Source: Bacteroidales bacterium (GTDB lineage: Bacteria; Bacteroidota; Bacteroidia; Bacteroidales; Marinilabiliaceae). From it: a stretch of 64,000 nucleotides of DNA. Location of the stretch: assembly GCA_017960905.1 (NCBI GenBank), contig JAGCYH010000019.1:56027-120026 (forward strand), in the 5' to 3' direction. Below the pieces are notes generated by a model that was not told where the DNA came from, searched no databases, and saw only the letters and a program-made list of their open reading frames with translations. A program made the translations under genes and the position numbers. Shown here in pieces: positions 36,035 to 44,320 of this stretch (its first letter is position 1; each line of letters begins with the position of its first letter).

Positions 36035-36042
36035 TACTTTTG
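36035..36042 (+). promoter_or_regulatory. -7 box (TACTTTTG) before the hybrid signalling protein
   Basis: Perfect TAnnTTTG match 14 bp upstream of the ATG at 36057; no TTG at the expected -33. The short distance supports the later ATG at 36084 as an alternative start. Confidence 0.45.
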
Positions 36043-36056
36043 TAAACCGATGCCGA

Positions 36057-37952
36057 ATGCTTAATCGGCTGAAAAAAAGAGAAATGATAGTTCACGGATT
36101 AGACATAACCAATGTAGCCGAAGCCATCACACGCGACCTGCCGTTCGGGTTGTGGTGCGCCGACTTTAAGCGACAGACCATCACAGGATACAACAAATTC
36201 TGCGACCTGCTCAACGCACCGGCGACTCTCAAACTCACCGAATTCGCAAGACTGATCAGAAGCGACTACCGCGACATGATTAAATTCGTTTTCAGCGACA
36301 TACGTGGAAAAGACGACTTCGAAATAGCCTTCCCCACCAACAGCCGATGGGTGAAAATGAAAATCACACACTACGACGACAAAAACGACAAAGCCTACGG
36401 CTATATCATTGAGTATCACCGCGAAAAAATCGAAAACGACAGCGTCGACAACCTCATGCTGCTCATGCACAAGCAGAACACGCTCATTCACGAAGTGTTC
36501 GACAAAGTGTACATCGACAAATACAACGACTCGCTGCAGGACATACTCTGCGAGATACGTAAAGTGCTCAACGCCGACCAGACAAGCGTCGTGGAGTACA
36601 ACTTCGTGAGCAAAACCATCTCGTGCACCTACGACACTGTCACTGAGGGCATTAAGTCGCGACTCGACACCATAAAGAATCAGAGCATCTACTCTATCGA
36701 TTGGATAAGCAACGAGATAACAAAAAACAAAGCCGTTTATATCTACGATATAAACGAGCTTTCGGGCGACAAACTACTGCAAACCAAAGCGTTATGCACC
36801 AACAACGACCAATCGGTCTTCATCCAGCCGCTCACCTTCCGCGACAACATTATCGGTTTCATGGTGATCGACTTCGTGAAACGCAAATACAAAGAGAACG
36901 CGCTCGAAACCGACTGGATACGAGCCATGTCGCGATTCGTGGAGTTCTGCACCAACCTAAAGAACAAGCAACGCTTTCAGGACAGTGAGAAAACGCGCCT
37001 TCGGTGCGTTTTGGATATGGCGCCGTTCGGCCACCTGCATATGCGTTTCGAATACGACATCAACAACAATCCGCACGACCTTTCAATCATTGCCACAAAC
37101 GCGCAATTTGAGCAAATGCTTAATATAGAGAACGTTAAGGGCAAACTGATAAGCGAAGTGTTCGGCGCCGAAGCCACTCACATGCTCGAGAAATGCGTCA
37201 GAGTATCGCAACAGGCTAAGAAAGAAACGATTATCGACGACTTCATATACTACAACGGCGCCTCGTACGCGGGCGGCGTAACCATGTCGTCCGACGACGA
37301 GTTTGTCTGCGTCATCACCAACAACCCGACGCTGCTCTACGGCAACAGGAAGGCCAACAGCATGAGCAAAACGATTATCAGCCGCGAGCTGCAGCACCTG
37401 CTGCGCACTCACCTCAACGCCATCGTTGGTTTCGCCGAACTGCTATCTTCCGACAATAATGAACAAAACAAAACAAAATATATGGAAATAATTAAGGACA
37501 ACGCACAATCGTTAATCGATTCGTCATTCATCAAAGACAGCCTCGCTTCGCCCAACGAAGACAAGAGCGGACAACCCGACGACAACAACAGAAGCCGGAA
37601 GAAAATACTCATTGCCGAAGACACCGAAAGCAACTATATGCTCGTATCATACATACTGAAAAGCCAGTACGACATAGAATGGGCTCACGACGGCGTTGAA
37701 GCGATAGAGATGTACGAGAAGAGCAAACCCGACCTCATTCTGATGGACGTGCGCATGCCGCGTCTGGGAGGCTTGTCGGCGACGAGCCGCATACGCGAAA
37801 CCGACAAAGAGACACCCATCATTGCGCTCACTGCCTTCGCATTCGAAAACGACCGCGCAAAGACCCTCGAAGCCGGCTGCACCAACTTCCTTGCAAAACC
37901 AATCAAGGCGGCCGCTCTCAAAGAAATGGTGGCAAAATACATCGGCGAATAG
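36057..37952 (+). CDS. PAS-GAF-PAS-DHp-receiver protein lacking the kinase ATPase domain
   Basis: 631 residues. About 20-130 is a PAS-like domain; about 145-310 a GAF domain (SLQDILCEIRKVLNADQTSV ... NIIGFMVIDFVKRK); about 315-430 a second PAS-like domain. Residues about 435-490 correspond to a histidine-kinase DHp segment: the consensus SHEIRTPLNAIVGFAELL reads QHLLRTHLNAIVGFAELL, keeping the phospho-acceptor-position His447 but losing the acidic residue after it. There is no HATPase_c domain (no N, G1 or G2 boxes): after about 30 linker residues comes a complete receiver domain (KILIAEDTESN, phospho-acceptor Asp564 in LILMDVRMP, KPI lysine). No DNA-binding output. Candidate phosphorelay intermediate or scaffold needing an external kinase. 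Monocistronic, strong terminator follows. Confidence 0.85.
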   Translation: MLNRLKKREMIVHGLDITNVAEAITRDLPFGLWCADFKRQTITGYNKFCDLLNAPATLKLTEFARLIRSDYRDMIKFVFSDIRGKDDFEIAFPTNSRWVKMKITHYDDKNDKAYGYIIEYHREKIENDSVDNLMLLMHKQNTLIHEVFDKVYIDKYNDSLQDILCEIRKVLNADQTSVVEYNFVSKTISCTYDTVTEGIKSRLDTIKNQSIYSIDWISNEITKNKAVYIYDINELSGDKLLQTKALCTNNDQSVFIQPLTFRDNIIGFMVIDFVKRKYKENALETDWIRAMSRFVEFCTNLKNKQRFQDSEKTRLRCVLDMAPFGHLHMRFEYDINNNPHDLSIIATNAQFEQMLNIENVKGKLISEVFGAEATHMLEKCVRVSQQAKKETIIDDFIYYNGASYAGGVTMSSDDEFVCVITNNPTLLYGNRKANSMSKTIISRELQHLLRTHLNAIVGFAELLSSDNNEQNKTKYMEIIKDNAQSLIDSSFIKDSLASPNEDKSGQPDDNNRSRKKILIAEDTESNYMLVSYILKSQYDIEWAHDGVEAIEMYEKSKPDLILMDVRMPRLGGLSATSRIRETDKETPIIALTAFAFENDRAKTLEAGCTNFLAKPIKAAALKEMVAKYIGE

Positions 37953-37975
37953 CCGATAAACTCACATACTACAGC

Positions 37976-38016
37976 TGTCTTTTCAAATCGTACGATTTGA
38001 AAAGACAGTTTTTTTA
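37976..38016 (+). terminator. Terminator after the hybrid signalling protein
   Basis: 17-bp perfect palindrome CTGTCTTTTCAAATCGT / ACGATTTGAAAAGACAG followed by seven T. Confidence 0.92.
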
Positions 38017-38063
38017 CCAATATGCAATACGTAATAATACCTCTTTATCAGCAGAGATTGAAA

Positions 38064-38086
38064 TTTGCAATTGAGAAAATTGCAAA
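38064..38086 (+). promoter_or_regulatory. 9-bp inverted repeat over the lipid-operon promoter (operator candidate)
   Basis: TTTGCAATT and AATTGCAAA are perfect inverted arms with a 5-bp spacer (GAGAA). The right arm contains the TTG of the -33 element, so a bound dimeric regulator would block RNA polymerase. No T-run follows, which argues against a terminator. Confidence 0.6.
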
Positions 38087-38110
38087 ACCACCCGCAAAGA
38101 GATAACTTTG
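38080..38110 (+). promoter_or_regulatory. Promoter of the eight-gene lipid operon
   Basis: TTG (38080-38082) and TAACTTTG (38103-38110) with a 20-bp spacer; the first gene starts 28 bp downstream. It is the only consensus promoter I find before the operon. Confidence 0.72.
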
Positions 38111-38138
38111 CATCGTTTTTTTGAAAAGCAAAACCTAA

Positions 38139-39503
38139 ATGGCGGGAACGAAACCAAACATATTGGTCAGAATACTGAAAAGCTACGTTCGGATAATACA
38201 TAATTATCTGTTTTACAGACGTTTCGTTACCATCGGGCGGAAGAATCTTCCGCCCAAAGGCACGCCAACCATCGTGGCGTGCAACCACCAGAACTGCATG
38301 AACGACCCGCTCGGCATCGTCTTCGCCCTCGACCGCCACGCCAAATTCTACACCCGCGCCGACATATTCAGCAAGCCCCGACGGGCCAAAATGCTCAGAG
38401 CCATCGGTCTGCTGCCCGCCTACCGCCTTGGCTGGGACGGCGGCATGGACGCCGTGAAAAACAACGAGAAAAGCTGGAACGAAGGCGAACAGGAACTCAA
38501 CAACGGACAGACAATAGTGATTTTCCCCGAAGGAATGCACCAAGTGCGTCACTGGCTCGGCGACTTCTCGTTCGGTTACACAAAAATGGCTTTTGAAGCC
38601 GCTCAAATGAGCGGCTTCGAAAAGGAGATATTCATACAGCCCGCCGCCAACCACTACAAAAACTACTGGCACATGCAGAGCGACCTCGCCATCATCTTCG
38701 GCGAACCGCTCTCGATAGCGCCATACTACGAACTTTACAAGACAAAACCGCGCACCGCACAGCGCGAAGTGAACAAAATAATTCACCAGCGCATATCCGA
38801 CCTCATGCTCGACATACGCGACACGGAAAACTACGACGAAATAGACTTCATACGCAAGACCTACGGCAAACGATTTGCCGTAGCCAATTCACTGAACCCC
38901 AACAAGATAGAGCAAAAACTCGAAGCCGACAAACGGCTCGTGGCCACACTCGCCGAAGCTCAAGCAGCCGAACCCGAGCGCGTGACAAAACTCTACAGCG
39001 AAGTGAAAGATTACAGCGCAAAAATAGCCTCGCTCAACCTGCGCGACTGGGTTTTCGAGAAACAGCCGACACTGCCCGGCACACTTTGCGAAACCATCGT
39101 GATGATTATTCTGCTGCCGCTATTCGCAGCAGCACTCGTACCCAACATACTCATCTACCTCGCCCCGAACCTGATAACACCCAAGCTGAAAGACAAAATG
39201 TTCAAAGCATCTATATATTTGGGTGTCAGCCTAATAACCATACCATTGGCATACCTTCTGACAATTATTTTCGACATATTTCTGACAAAAAGTGTATTTT
39301 TAACAATAATACATGTAATTTTGTTGCCGTTTTTGGGACTTTTTGCATGGTACTACAGAAAGAATTTTATAAAACTAAAAGCAAAATTCAAGTACCAAAA
39401 TAGCAAGAAATTGCGAAAAAATGCCGAAATTGCGCCCCAAAGACAAAATATTTGGAACGAATTGGATAATTTACTAGTAAAACAAAGATACTCAGATAAT
39501 TAA
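38139..39503 (+). CDS. PlsC-like acyltransferase, first gene of the lipid operon
   Basis: 454 residues. The acyltransferase motif is NHQNCMND (His50, five residues, Asp56), followed by FYTRADIFSKPRR and the FPEGMH block (motif III) near 130. Members transfer an acyl group from ACP or CoA to a glycerol-phosphate or other hydroxyl. The C-terminal 150 residues carry about three or four membrane helices (TIVMIILLPLFAAALVPNIL ...) and a basic tail. The ketosynthase gene begins 1 bp after its stop codon. Here it is likely to place the operon's acyl product on a lipid or carrier. Confidence 0.88.
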   Translation: MAGTKPNILVRILKSYVRIIHNYLFYRRFVTIGRKNLPPKGTPTIVACNHQNCMNDPLGIVFALDRHAKFYTRADIFSKPRRAKMLRAIGLLPAYRLGWDGGMDAVKNNEKSWNEGEQELNNGQTIVIFPEGMHQVRHWLGDFSFGYTKMAFEAAQMSGFEKEIFIQPAANHYKNYWHMQSDLAIIFGEPLSIAPYYELYKTKPRTAQREVNKIIHQRISDLMLDIRDTENYDEIDFIRKTYGKRFAVANSLNPNKIEQKLEADKRLVATLAEAQAAEPERVTKLYSEVKDYSAKIASLNLRDWVFEKQPTLPGTLCETIVMIILLPLFAAALVPNILIYLAPNLITPKLKDKMFKASIYLGVSLITIPLAYLLTIIFDIFLTKSVFLTIIHVILLPFLGLFAWYYRKNFIKLKAKFKYQNSKKLRKNAEIAPQRQNIWNELDNLLVKQRYSDN

Positions 39504-39504
39504 A

Positions 39505-40725
39505 ATGGAAAGAAGAGTTGTAATCACAGGCATGGGAATTTATTCATGCTTAGGAAAAACCCTCGACGAAGTGAGAGAGTCGCTCTACACTGGCAAATCA
39601 GGGATTATTTTCGACCCTGTGCGCAAAGAGATGGGATTCCGCTCTGCTCTTACAGCCAAGCTGGAAGAGCCTAACCTGAAAGGAATTCTGCCGCGCAACC
39701 AGCGCGTTTACATGGCCGAAGAGTGCAAATACGCCTACGTAGCCACTAAAGACGCTCTCGAATACGCGAAAATCGACTTAGACTATCTTGAAAAGAATAC
39801 AGTTGGCCTGCTCTACGGCAACGACAGTAGCGCCGACGCCGTTGTGAAAAGCGTCGATACAATGCGCGAGAAAAAAGACACCACTCTCTGTGGCTCTGGC
39901 GCAATATTCCAATCGATGAACTCGACGGTAACAATGAACCTCGGAACACTTTTCAAACTGCGAGGCATCAACATGACAGTATCAGCCGCTTGTGCAAGCG
40001 GCTCACACGCAATAGGTTTGGGCTCGCTCCTCATCAAATGGGGCTTGCAGGATATGATTGTCTGCGGTGGTGCTCAGGAAGTAAACCCCTTCTCGATAGG
40101 CTCGTTCGACGGCATCTCGGCCTTCTCGACACGCGAGAGCGAACCTGAGAAAGCAAGCCGTCCGTTCGACCGCGACCGCGACGGCCTCGTACCGGGCGGT
40201 GGCGCGGCCACCGTCATCATCGAAGAATACGAGCACGCCGTGAAACGCGGCGCGCCAATATTGGCCGAAATTTGCGGCTACGGATTCTCAGCCAACGGCG
40301 AACACATATCGTCGCCCAACGTTGAAGGTCCGGCCAACTCGCTCAAGATGTGCCTCCAGCAAGCCGGTATGAAAACTACCGACATCGGCTACATCAACGC
40401 TCACGCCACTTCGACACACGTGGGCGACACCAACGAGGCCAAAGCCATTTACAACGTATTCGGCGACTACAAAGTGCCTGTAACATCGACAAAGGGACAG
40501 ACCGGACACGAGATGTGGATGGCCGGCGCTAGCGAAATCGTCTACACCATGCTCATGATGAAAAACGACTTCATTGCCGCCAACCTCAACTTTGAGAACC
40601 CCGACGAAGACTCGGCAAAACTTTTCATAGCCGGCAAACGCCTCGACCGACACTTCGACACATTCCTCTCGAACTCGTTCGGCTTCGGCGGTACAAACTC
40701 AACACTCATTGTAAAGAATTTATAA
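39505..40725 (+). CDS. Beta-ketoacyl-ACP synthase (FabF/KAS II type)
   Basis: 406 residues, thiolase fold. The condensing triad is complete: Cys163 in SAACASGSHAIG, His in NAHATSTHVGDTNEA and His in KGQTGHEMWMAGASE. Extends ACP-bound acyl chains by malonyl-ACP decarboxylation. It lies inside the operon beside an ACP and two dehydratases, so it is a pathway-specific enzyme rather than housekeeping FabF. No separate chain-length-factor gene is present. Confidence 0.93.
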   Translation: MERRVVITGMGIYSCLGKTLDEVRESLYTGKSGIIFDPVRKEMGFRSALTAKLEEPNLKGILPRNQRVYMAEECKYAYVATKDALEYAKIDLDYLEKNTVGLLYGNDSSADAVVKSVDTMREKKDTTLCGSGAIFQSMNSTVTMNLGTLFKLRGINMTVSAACASGSHAIGLGSLLIKWGLQDMIVCGGAQEVNPFSIGSFDGISAFSTRESEPEKASRPFDRDRDGLVPGGGAATVIIEEYEHAVKRGAPILAEICGYGFSANGEHISSPNVEGPANSLKMCLQQAGMKTTDIGYINAHATSTHVGDTNEAKAIYNVFGDYKVPVTSTKGQTGHEMWMAGASEIVYTMLMMKNDFIAANLNFENPDEDSAKLFIAGKRLDRHFDTFLSNSFGFGGTNSTLIVKNL

Positions 40726-40746
40726 AAACAAATCACATAATATATT

Positions 40747-40992
40747 ATGGAAAAGCAAGAATTAATAAATCAAGTAAACGAAGTATTAGCAGAAGAATTT
40801 GAAGTTGAGACAAGCGACATTGCGCCTGATGCAGTAATCAAAGAGACCCTTCAACTCGACAGCCTCAGCCTCGTCGATTTGGTGGCACTCATCGAAAGCA
40901 CATTCAGCGTAAAAATTCAGAACTCGGAACTCAGCTCTATAAAGACTTTTGCAGATCTTTACGAATTCATATACGCTAGAATAGCTAAATAA
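40747..40992 (+). CDS. Acyl carrier protein of the lipid operon
   Basis: 81 residues, four-helix ACP with the phosphopantetheine attachment serine Ser39 in QLDSLSLVDLV. It is acidic, as expected. Its stop codon overlaps the start codon of the next gene by one base. A second, housekeeping ACP would be elsewhere. Confidence 0.93.
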   Translation: MEKQELINQVNEVLAEEFEVETSDIAPDAVIKETLQLDSLSLVDLVALIESTFSVKIQNSELSSIKTFADLYEFIYARIAK

Positions 40993-41420
40993 TGGACAAG
41001 CCATTATACAAAGGCGAAGAGATAAAAAAACTATTGAACCAACGCGCGCCGATACTAATGGTCGACACACTCTACGAGGTGAGCGACAACGGCGCGACAA
41101 CAGGCCTGACCATCGAGGCTGACAACTTCTTCAACCTCGACGGACAATTTACAGAACCGGGGCTGATTGAGCACATGGCTCAATCGGCATCGGCTTTTGT
41201 AGGTTATAACGCCATCAAAAGCAACAGCTCGGCGGCTCCTGTCGGATACATTGGCGAAATAAAAAACTTCAAGCTGGCTGGTCGCCTGCCTAAGGCAGGC
41301 GACAAACTGCTCACGACAGTAACCGTTCAATCGGTAGTGATGAACATAACCCTCTTCACGGCCGAAACAAAAACAGGCGACACAACTGTCGCCTCTTGCC
41401 AAATGAAATTGTCAGTATAA
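40992..41420 (+). CDS. Hot-dog dehydratase-like protein (ApeP/FabZ-like)
   Basis: 142 residues. Hot-dog fold with RAPILMVDTLYEV and TEPGLIEHMAQSASAFVGY. The catalytic Glu-like position is kept in the central helix (IEHMAQ), but the HFPG histidine region reads NLDGQF, so the classical FabZ dyad is incomplete. This pattern resembles the thioesterase/dehydratase-like ApeP proteins of aryl-polyene clusters. The gene is translationally coupled to the ACP gene. Confidence 0.8.
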   Translation: MDKPLYKGEEIKKLLNQRAPILMVDTLYEVSDNGATTGLTIEADNFFNLDGQFTEPGLIEHMAQSASAFVGYNAIKSNSSAAPVGYIGEIKNFKLAGRLPKAGDKLLTTVTVQSVVMNITLFTAETKTGDTTVASCQMKLSV

Positions 41421-41423
41421 ACG

Positions 41424-41795
41424 ATGCTACAATTAAACGACAAATACTTCAGCGTGGTAAGCAAAGAAGGCGCCGACAACACCTTCAAATACCGTCTGCA
41501 CCTCAACGCCTCGCACGAAGTATACAAAGGGCATTTCCCCGGAAACCCGATATCGCCTGGCGTATGCTCAATACAGACCATACGCGAATGCTGCGAAGAC
41601 GCACTGCATAACCGACTGACTATCAGAAGTATAAAACTTTGCCGTTTCTCAGCTTTGCTGACACCGACAAGATGCACCGAAATAACAGTCGGCCTGAGCA
41701 TTACGCCCAATGCCAACGACTACACCGTGGTGGCCGACATAACCAACGGCGATGAGACTTTCGTAAGCTTCAAGGGAACTTTAGAACGACAATAA
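41424..41795 (+). CDS. 3-hydroxyacyl-ACP dehydratase-like protein (ApeI/FabA-FabZ type)
   Basis: 123 residues with the family motif GHFPGNPISPGVC; His37 is the catalytic-position histidine. The helix after it reads SIQTIRECCEDAL, so the usual Glu of the E-x-x-x-Q motif is at a different place. Small hot-dog proteins of this type (ApeI) occur next to ApeP in aryl-polyene loci. It sits 3 bp after the previous gene. Confidence 0.8.
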   Translation: MLQLNDKYFSVVSKEGADNTFKYRLHLNASHEVYKGHFPGNPISPGVCSIQTIRECCEDALHNRLTIRSIKLCRFSALLTPTRCTEITVGLSITPNANDYTVVADITNGDETFVSFKGTLERQ

Positions 41796-41807
41796 CAGAA
41801 AAAACAG

Positions 41808-44318
41808 ATGACAGAATTTGTACTACGCATATACAACTATTTCGCACGACACCCCAAAACCCGCTATACAGCACTCATTCTGAGTACTGCGCTAATCATT
41901 TTCTTCGGACTCAAAGTAACTTACGAAGAGGACATTTCGAAGCTGCTGCCGTCGACCAACAACGGCAACGAGAAGCTGGCTTTCAACCAGTTACGCGTAA
42001 AAGACAAGATTTTCGTTTTGTTTACACAAAACGACTCGACATACGAAGCCGATCAAGACGAATTGGTCGGCATTGCCGACCAATTCACCGATGAGATTCT
42101 CGAGCAAGACTCTGATACTCACTACATTGCCGACATTCTCTACAAACTCGACGAAGACTTGCTCGTCGACGCTGTAGGCTATCTGTGCGACAACTTCCCG
42201 CTCTTCGTCGACAGCTCGTCGTACAGCATTATCGACACTCTGCAGACGCAAGAGCACATATCGGCGCAAATGGCCGAAAACTACGAGACTCTCACATCGC
42301 AGGCCGGCATTGCCATGAAAGACATGATTGCAAGCGACCCTATCGGGTTGCGCAACATCATCATAAGCAAATTCAACGAAGTGAAAAGCGGCTTGGGCAG
42401 CAACCTATCGATGTACGACGGCCACTTCTTCACGCCCGACTCTACAATAGCCATCGCTTACATATCACCGAGTTTCAAATCGTTCGACTCGAAAAGCGGA
42501 CAGAAACTTGTGGAACTTATTGAAAACGAGATAAATAAAATAGAGAGCGAATATCCGCACGTGAAAATACTCTTCCACGGTGCACCGGTTCAGAGCGTCT
42601 ACAACGCCCGCCAGATAAAGAAGGACCTTACGCTCACGCTCACCATTTCGCTCGTCATCATCTGCCTCATAATAGGCATCTGTTTCAAGAACAAATCGAC
42701 GCTGCCAATGCTCATTGCGCCAGTCATTTACGGTGCGTTCTTCTCGCTCACCCTGATGTATTTCATCAAAGGCACAATGTCGCTCTTGGCATTGGGCATA
42801 GGCGCCATAGTGCTTGGTGTGGCGCTGAGCTACTGCTTGCACGTCATCACGCACTACAAATATGTAAGCACGCCTGAGCGCGTGATACGCGAACAGGCGA
42901 AGCCGGTATTCCTCGGCTGCCTGACCACCATTGGCTCGTTCCTCGGACTGCTCTTCACGCAGTCCGACCTGCTCAAAGACTTCGGTCTTTTCGCTTCGTT
43001 CGCGCTTATCGGCACAACGCTCTTCAGCCTGATTTTCCTTCCGCATTTCTTTAATCCTCAGCGAAATAGAAAATCGAAAAAGGCGTTTAAAGCGCTTGAG
43101 CGCTTTAACTCGCACCCGTTCGAGAAACACAAACTGCTCATCGCTGCCATACTCATCTTGGCCGGCGTAAGCCTCTACACCCAGCGCTGGGTGATGTTCG
43201 ACGCGAATCTGAAAAACATCGGTTACTTCGAGCCGAAAATACTAACCTCGATGAACACTCTGGCTGAGAAAACTCAGCCAGGATACGTAACTACCTATTA
43301 CGCAGCCGCTTCGGCCGACTTGGACTCGGCTATCATTCGCAGCCGCGAGATGTGCACCCTACTCGATTCGCTCAAAGCCAATGGCAAGATAAAAGGCTAC
43401 TCGAAAGCCGCTTCGCTCTTCACTACCAACGAAGAGCAGGAGAACAACATCGAGCATTGGCAAAACTACTGGACCGAAGAACGCCTGAAAAACGTCAGCG
43501 ACATAATAGGCAAAGAGAGCAAGGCAATAGGCATGTCGGCTAAATTCTTCGAGCCGTTCAACGACATGATAGAGAACTACTACGAGCCCGAATCGCTCTA
43601 CGACGCCGGCATAATTCCCGAAGGGCTGCTGGCCAACATGATTGAATACACCGACGGCATCTACATGGTTTTCACGCCAGTACAACTCAAAGAAGAGGAT
43701 AAGACTGATGTCGGCAAAGCCGTCATCAGCATCCCCGACTGCGTAGTCATCGACCCGATGTTCTACACGACGGAAATGGTCAAAACCATCAACAACGACT
43801 TCAACATTGCCCTCAATATCTCAATGGCGTTCGTATTCCTTGTGTTGCTGGCATCGCTGCGCAACCTCATTCTGGCACTGCTTGCCTTCATTCCGATGAC
43901 GCTCAGCTGGTACATCGTTCTGGGTGTGATGGGCATCTGCGGCATGCAGTTCAACCTGATAAACATTGTGATTTCGACATTCATATTCGGCATCGGCGTC
44001 GATTACAGCATATTTGTGATGGACGGACTGCTGTCGAAAGCCAAGTCGCAGGGCGAGCCGCGCCTGCTGGTATACCACAAGACGGCGATATTCTTCTCGG
44101 CTGTTATACTGATGATTACAACGGGCTCGCTGCTCGTTGCCACACACCCCGCGCTCGCGTCAATTGGCATTTCGACCATCATAGGCATGAGCTCGGCTGT
44201 CATACTCGCCTATTCGCTGCAACCGTTCCTTTACCACCAACTGGTGAAATTCATCATACGTAAAGGCTACAAAGTCAAATGGTTAAACAATCAGACCAAC
44301 ACGCAAAACAACAAATAG
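41808..44318 (+). CDS. MMPL/RND-family lipid exporter
   Basis: 836 residues, about twelve membrane helices in two repeats: TM1 near 20-36, a periplasmic domain to about 265, five more helices at about 275-420, a second periplasmic domain at about 440-660, and a final helix bundle. The proton-relay segment reads FGIGVDYSIFVMDGLL in TM10. Typical of exporters of complex lipids and of pigment loci. It precedes the oxidoreductase and LolA genes and would move the product across the inner membrane. Confidence 0.88.
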   Translation: MTEFVLRIYNYFARHPKTRYTALILSTALIIFFGLKVTYEEDISKLLPSTNNGNEKLAFNQLRVKDKIFVLFTQNDSTYEADQDELVGIADQFTDEILEQDSDTHYIADILYKLDEDLLVDAVGYLCDNFPLFVDSSSYSIIDTLQTQEHISAQMAENYETLTSQAGIAMKDMIASDPIGLRNIIISKFNEVKSGLGSNLSMYDGHFFTPDSTIAIAYISPSFKSFDSKSGQKLVELIENEINKIESEYPHVKILFHGAPVQSVYNARQIKKDLTLTLTISLVIICLIIGICFKNKSTLPMLIAPVIYGAFFSLTLMYFIKGTMSLLALGIGAIVLGVALSYCLHVITHYKYVSTPERVIREQAKPVFLGCLTTIGSFLGLLFTQSDLLKDFGLFASFALIGTTLFSLIFLPHFFNPQRNRKSKKAFKALERFNSHPFEKHKLLIAAILILAGVSLYTQRWVMFDANLKNIGYFEPKILTSMNTLAEKTQPGYVTTYYAAASADLDSAIIRSREMCTLLDSLKANGKIKGYSKAASLFTTNEEQENNIEHWQNYWTEERLKNVSDIIGKESKAIGMSAKFFEPFNDMIENYYEPESLYDAGIIPEGLLANMIEYTDGIYMVFTPVQLKEEDKTDVGKAVISIPDCVVIDPMFYTTEMVKTINNDFNIALNISMAFVFLVLLASLRNLILALLAFIPMTLSWYIVLGVMGICGMQFNLINIVISTFIFGIGVDYSIFVMDGLLSKAKSQGEPRLLVYHKTAIFFSAVILMITTGSLLVATHPALASIGISTIIGMSSAVILAYSLQPFLYHQLVKFIIRKGYKVKWLNNQTNTQNNK

Positions 44319-44320
44319 CA

